This document shows positions 7,261 through 10,294 of a stretch of 10,294 nucleotides of DNA, one piece after another. How positions within the stretch are numbered: position 1 is the stretch's first letter; every line of letters begins with the position of its first letter. The position numbers and the translations under genes were made by a program. The notes beneath the pieces were generated by a model. It saw only the letters and a list, made by a program, of their open reading frames with translations, searched no databases and was not told the origin of the DNA. Source of the stretch: an uncultured Burkholderiales bacterium (lineage in GTDB: Bacteria; Pseudomonadota; Gammaproteobacteria; Burkholderiales; Burkholderiaceae_C); NCBI GenBank assembly GCA_903925445.1, contig CAIYFE010000245.1, positions 1 to 10,294 on the forward strand, in the 5' to 3' direction.

Positions 7261-9162
7261 ATGTCCGAACAAACCCAAGCCGTACCCGCCCGCCATCCGC
7301 CTGAGTTGTTGCAGCAAGTTGCCGCCTTGCCCGCTTTGCCGGGCGTGTACCGATACTTTGATGCGCAAGACCAACTCTTGTACGTGGGCAAAGCGATCAG
7401 CTTGAAAAAGCGCGTGGCCAGTTATTTTCAAAAAGAACACGGCGGCACCCGCATCGGCCACATGGTGAGCAAGATCGTGCGCTTAGAAACCACAGTGGTG
7501 CGATCAGAAGCCGAAGCCTTGCTGCTTGAAAACAACCTGATCAAGACGCTCAAGCCTAAATACAACATCTTGTTTCGCGACGACAAGAGTTACCCCTATC
7601 TCAAAATCACGCGATCAGATGCGCGCAAGCCCGCGCAAGCTTCTGGTCATCCCGCCGCTGCCAACGTGTCGCGGGTGGTGTATTACCGCGGCGCGGTGGA
7701 CAAACGGCACGACTACTTTGGCCCTTACCCCAGCGTGTGGGCGGTGCGAGAGGCGATTCAGTTGTTGCAAAAGGTTTTTCGTTTGCGCACCTGCGAAGAC
7801 ACGGTGTTCAACAACCGCACGCGCCCTTGTTTGCTGTTTCAAATCAAACGCTGCTCGGGGCCTTGTGTGGGACAAATTTCAGCCGACGACTACCAGCGCG
7901 ACGTCGACAGCGCCATGCGCTTGCTGCGCGGGCAAACCCAAGAGGTGATGGCCGCCATTGAGCAACGCATGATGGCGCACGCCGAGCGACTCGAATTTGA
8001 GCAAGCTGCGGAATTGCGCAATCAAATCAGCGCATTGTCCAAAGTGTTGCACCAGCAAGCGGTGGACACCGTGGGCGACCAAGATGTGGACATCTTGGCG
8101 GTCAAAGTGCAAGGCGGCAAAGCTTGCGTGAACTTGGCGATGGTGCGCGGTGGACGGCATTTGGGAGATCGCCCGTACTTTCCGGTGCACGTCGACCAAG
8201 ATGAACCCGCCGATGTGTTGGAAGCCTTTTTGAGCCAGCACTACTTGGATGTGCCCGTACCGACCACGCTCATCACCAGCCACGCAGTGGACAAAGATTT
8301 GGTGCAAGCCTTGACGGATCAAACCGGCGTGCGCATCAACGCTATCCATCAACCCCGCGAGCAACGCCGCGTGTGGCTGGAGATGGCGCAGCAAAACGCA
8401 GACATTCAACTCACCCGTTTGTTGGCCGAAGAAGGTTCGCAGCAAGCGCGCACACGCGCCTTGGTGGAGGCGCTGGATTTGGTGGTCGATGACATGGAGC
8501 AGCTGCGTGTGGAGTGTTTTGACATCTCGCACACCTCGGGCGAATCGACGCAGGCATCGTGTGTGGTCTATCACCACCACAAAATGCAAAGCAGCGAATA
8601 CCGCCGCTACAACATCGAGGGCATCACGCCAGGGGACGATTACGCGGCCATGCGCCAAGTGCTGGTGCGTCGTTACAGCAAACTTGCCGAAGCGGTGCAA
8701 GCGGGCGAAGGCAAGTTGCCAGACTTGGTGTTGATCGACGGCGGCAAAGGCCAAGTGGGCATTGCACGGGAAGTGTTCGAGTCGCTGGGGTTGGATTTGT
8801 CGCGCATCGTGGGCGTCGAAAAAGGTGAAGGGCGCAAAGTAGGTTTAGAAGAATTGGTCTTCGCCGATGGCCGAGACAAAGTCTACCTGGGTCGCGATTC
8901 GGCCGCGCTGATGTTGGTGGCGCAAATCCGAGACGAAGCGCATCGCTTTGCCATCACGGGCATGCGCGCTGCACGCGCCAAAGTGCGCGTGGGCGGCAGC
9001 AAACTCGAAGACATTCCGGGCATCGGCCCCAAAAAACGCGCCAAGTTGTTGCAGCGCTTTGGTGGTGCGCGCGGCGTGGCCGATGCCAGCGTGCAAGATT
9101 TGTGCAGCGTAGAGGGCATCTCGTTAGACTTGGCGCAAACCATTTATCAAGCACTGCGCTGA
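7261..9162 (+). CDS. uvrC: Excinuclease ABC subunit C
   Basis: UvrC makes both incisions, 3' then 5', around bulky lesions bound by UvrAB in nucleotide excision repair. The 633-residue protein is complete (E. coli 610). Domains in order: GIY-YIG nuclease (about 24-105) with PGVYRY (27-32), YVGKA (41-45) and Arg51; a four-cysteine cluster Cys178, Cys190, Cys198 and Cys202 that in UvrC binds an Fe-S cluster; the UvrB-binding UVR segment (about 226-261); an RNase H-like nuclease domain with DISHTSGE (421-428), DDYAAM (459-464), LIDGGKGQ (491-498) and DEAHRF (558-563); and a C-terminal double helix-hairpin-helix (about 580-633, IPGIGPKKRAKLL). A short insertion near 117-140 appears to account for most of the extra length. 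The ATG at 7261 has no Shine-Dalgarno, and its promoter must lie within or against the earP start. Confidence 0.98.
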   Translation: MSEQTQAVPARHPPELLQQVAALPALPGVYRYFDAQDQLLYVGKAISLKKRVASYFQKEHGGTRIGHMVSKIVRLETTVVRSEAEALLLENNLIKTLKPKYNILFRDDKSYPYLKITRSDARKPAQASGHPAAANVSRVVYYRGAVDKRHDYFGPYPSVWAVREAIQLLQKVFRLRTCEDTVFNNRTRPCLLFQIKRCSGPCVGQISADDYQRDVDSAMRLLRGQTQEVMAAIEQRMMAHAERLEFEQAAELRNQISALSKVLHQQAVDTVGDQDVDILAVKVQGGKACVNLAMVRGGRHLGDRPYFPVHVDQDEPADVLEAFLSQHYLDVPVPTTLITSHAVDKDLVQALTDQTGVRINAIHQPREQRRVWLEMAQQNADIQLTRLLAEEGSQQARTRALVEALDLVVDDMEQLRVECFDISHTSGESTQASCVVYHHHKMQSSEYRRYNIEGITPGDDYAAMRQVLVRRYSKLAEAVQAGEGKLPDLVLIDGGKGQVGIAREVFESLGLDLSRIVGVEKGEGRKVGLEELVFADGRDKVYLGRDSAALMLVAQIRDEAHRFAITGMRAARAKVRVGGSKLEDIPGIGPKKRAKLLQRFGGARGVADASVQDLCSVEGISLDLAQTIYQALR

Positions 9163-9175
9163 AAAGCACGCATCT

Positions 9176-9179
9176 GGAG
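9176..9179 (+). promoter_or_regulatory. Ribosome binding site fixing the start of the solute-binding protein
   Basis: GGAG lies 6 nt before the ATG at 9186, ideal spacing. The frame stays open back into uvrC (to 9102), so this site, together with the signal peptide that begins at 9186, decides the start. Confidence 0.8.
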
Positions 9180-9185
9180 ACACAC

Positions 9186-10172
9186 ATGACCGACTTCAAC
9201 CGCCGCCAATGGCTGGCCAATTTAGGCCTTGGCGCACTGGCCTTGCAAAACCCCGCTTGGGCAGATGCCGCGTGGCCAAACAAGCCGTTGCGTTTGGTGG
9301 TGCCTTTTGCACCAGGCGGCAGTTCTGAAATCGTGGCACGCGCGGTGGCCGCCGAGATGAGCAAAGGCCTGGGGCAAAACGTGTATGTGGACAACAAACC
9401 CGGCGGTGCGGGCAACAGTGCCATGCAAGAGGTGGCCAACAGCACGGATGAGCACACGTTCATCTTGGGTCACATTGGCACGTTGGCCGTGAATCCTTAT
9501 ATTTTTCCCAAGCTGCCATACGACGCGCAGCGCGACTTTGTGCCGGTGACCTTGCTCTCCAAAGTGCCCAGTCTGTATGTGGTGCATCCCGATTTGCCGG
9601 TGAAAAATTTGACCGAATTCGTGGCCTACGCCAAAAAGAACCCCGGCCAAATGAATTACGGCACTGCAGGCAACGGCAGCGCGGGGCACTTGGCGTTTGA
9701 ATACCTCAAGATGGCCACAGAAACCTTTGTGGTGCATGTGCCCTACAAAGGCACTGGCCCCATGTTGACCGACTTGATGGCAGGGCGTTTGCAAGCCAGC
9801 GCTGTGGGCGCACCGGCCTTGATTCAATTCATCAAAGCGGGCAAGTTGCGTTGCATTGCCACTGGTTCGAGCACACGCTTGGCGCAACTGCCCGATGTGC
9901 CCACCGTGGCAGAGCAGGGTTACAAAGGCTTTGAAATGACGCAGTGGTATGGACTGCTGGCGCCCAGCAAATGGGCCAAAGCCAATGTCGCACGTTTGGA
10001 GGCCGAAGCCATCAAGGCCGCGCACGGCACCATCATGAAAGACAAATTGAGCATCGACAGCGCCTTGTCGGTGGGCAACACCGCAGCAGAATTTGAAGCG
10101 TTCATCAAAACCGAACAAGCGCGTTGGAAAGTTGTGATTGCTCGCGCTCAAATCAAACCCGAAGGCATTTAA
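9186..10172 (+). CDS. Tripartite tricarboxylate transporter substrate-binding protein (Bug/TctC family)
   Basis: This is a periplasmic solute receptor of the TTT class, a family greatly expanded in Burkholderiales. Known ligands include carboxylates such as citrate and other small acids; the ligand here is unknown. The 328-residue precursor starts with a twin-arginine-like signal: NRRQWL (5-10), a hydrophobic core (about 11-20) and a likely cleavage after AWA at residue 26. The mature part opens with WPNKPLRLVVPFAPGGSSE (30-48), the family hallmark, followed by VDNKPGGAGN (near 70), YGTAGNGSAGHLA, VPYKGTGPMLTDLMAGRLQ and the C-terminal LPDVPTVAEQGYKGFE. It starts 23 bp after uvrC on the same strand, so the two may be co-transcribed. 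No TctA or TctB membrane genes are in the window, so it is an orphan receptor here. A hairpin follows the TAA stop. Confidence 0.93.
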   Translation: MTDFNRRQWLANLGLGALALQNPAWADAAWPNKPLRLVVPFAPGGSSEIVARAVAAEMSKGLGQNVYVDNKPGGAGNSAMQEVANSTDEHTFILGHIGTLAVNPYIFPKLPYDAQRDFVPVTLLSKVPSLYVVHPDLPVKNLTEFVAYAKKNPGQMNYGTAGNGSAGHLAFEYLKMATETFVVHVPYKGTGPMLTDLMAGRLQASAVGAPALIQFIKAGKLRCIATGSSTRLAQLPDVPTVAEQGYKGFEMTQWYGLLAPSKWAKANVARLEAEAIKAAHGTIMKDKLSIDSALSVGNTAAEFEAFIKTEQARWKVVIARAQIKPEGI

Positions 10173-10174
10173 TA

Positions 10175-10207
10175 ATTCAATAAGGCTCTTAAAGAGCCTT
10201 GTTGAAT
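10175..10207 (+). terminator. Long hairpin after the solute-binding protein gene, probable terminator
   Basis: AAGGCTCT (10182-10189) pairs with AGAGCCTT (10193-10200). The stem continues outward through a T-G wobble and TTCAA/TTGAA to about 15 bp in total. It starts 2 bp after the stop codon of the binding-protein gene. There is no clean T-run, only AT-rich sequence on both sides, so it may work weakly or in both directions. Its core stem is the same as that of the efp terminator. Confidence 0.55.
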
Positions 10208-10294
10208 ATATTTGAATTAAATTTGAAATCGGGATACTGATTATTCAAATTGACATTCTTCATAGTAGAGTCGTTGCATGAATGGTTTGGTAAA
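10208..10294 (+). other. AT-rich intergenic end with possible promoter and gene start
   Basis: This stretch is far richer in A and T than the rest of the window and holds no complete gene. ATTTGAAT (10210-10217) and ATTCAAAT (10243-10250) form an 8-bp inverted repeat 25 bp apart. A perfect TTGACA (10250-10255) resembles a -35 element, but no good -10 follows at 16-18 bp. An AGAG (10267-10270) stands 7 nt before an ATG at 10278 that stays open to the window end (MNGLV), which might be a truncated gene start. Only five codons are visible, so no call is possible. Confidence 0.3.

Noticed and set aside
7879..8754. 291-codon open frame on the minus strand inside uvrC
   Set aside because: His-, Leu- and Gln-rich shadow with no motif; uvrC is conserved across its whole length.
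9102..9185. Upstream extension of the solute-binding protein into uvrC
   Set aside because: The 28 extra residues would bury the twin-arginine signal peptide, and a well-spaced GGAG supports the ATG at 9186.
9222..10151. 309-codon open frame on the minus strand opposite the solute-binding protein gene
   Set aside because: Low-complexity His- and Gly-rich composition and no recognisable family. The plus-strand gene has a signal peptide, ribosome site and family motifs throughout.
10250..10279. Full sigma-70 promoter at the right end based on the perfect TTGACA
   Set aside because: At spacings of 16, 17 or 18 bp the hexamers are CGTTGC, GTTGCA and TTGCAT, none close to TATAAT. It is kept only as a note in the intergenic entry.
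1..10294. Search for CRISPR arrays, insertion sequences, tRNA or rRNA genes, toxin-antitoxin pairs or phage genes
   Set aside because: Reading both strands showed no regular repeat-spacer pattern, transposase, tRNA-like cloverleaf or small paired genes. Nearly all the sequence is taken up by eight recognisable genes.

Overview
The window is chromosomal DNA from a betaproteobacterium, most likely of the order Burkholderiales and probably Comamonadaceae (a Limnohabitans- or Rhodoferax-like organism). This rests on three observations: moderately high GC with very heavy use of TTG for leucine, an EF-P with Arg32 next to its rhamnosyltransferase gene earP, and a Bug/TctC-type solute-binding protein. 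The genus is inferred by eye and was not searched.

Layout. At 3-4577 (+) four genes are packed head to tail: pncB (nicotinate phosphoribosyltransferase), a GhrB-like 2-hydroxyacid dehydrogenase, rmuC and an MFS transporter. The gaps are 8 bp, a 4-bp ATGA overlap and a 4-bp TTGA overlap, which suggests one operon. At 4552-7234 (-) lie earP, efp and a LOG-family gene, transcribed in that order towards the left. A strong intrinsic terminator sits between efp and LOG. The MFS and LOG genes converge and overlap by 26 bp. At 7261-10172 (+) uvrC runs divergently from earP across only 26 bp and is followed by a gene for a Tat-exported periplasmic binding protein. The last ~120 bp is AT-rich and non-coding as far as can be seen, apart from a long hairpin and a possible downstream gene start.

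How the genes work together. The clearest functional unit is earP-efp: EarP transfers rhamnose to Arg32 of EF-P, which activates EF-P for rescue of ribosomes stalled at polyproline. PncB feeds the Preiss-Handler NAD pathway, and the neighbouring dehydrogenase uses a nicotinamide cofactor, but a functional link is only a guess. RmuC and UvrC are genome-maintenance proteins in different transcription units.

The window is mostly ordinary core genome. I found no CRISPR array, insertion sequence, tRNA, rRNA or clear new system. The points worth a second look are small regulatory ones: two short palindromes upstream of efp and between earP and uvrC, a LOG gene just behind a terminator, a TTG-started coupled gene, and the AT-rich right end.
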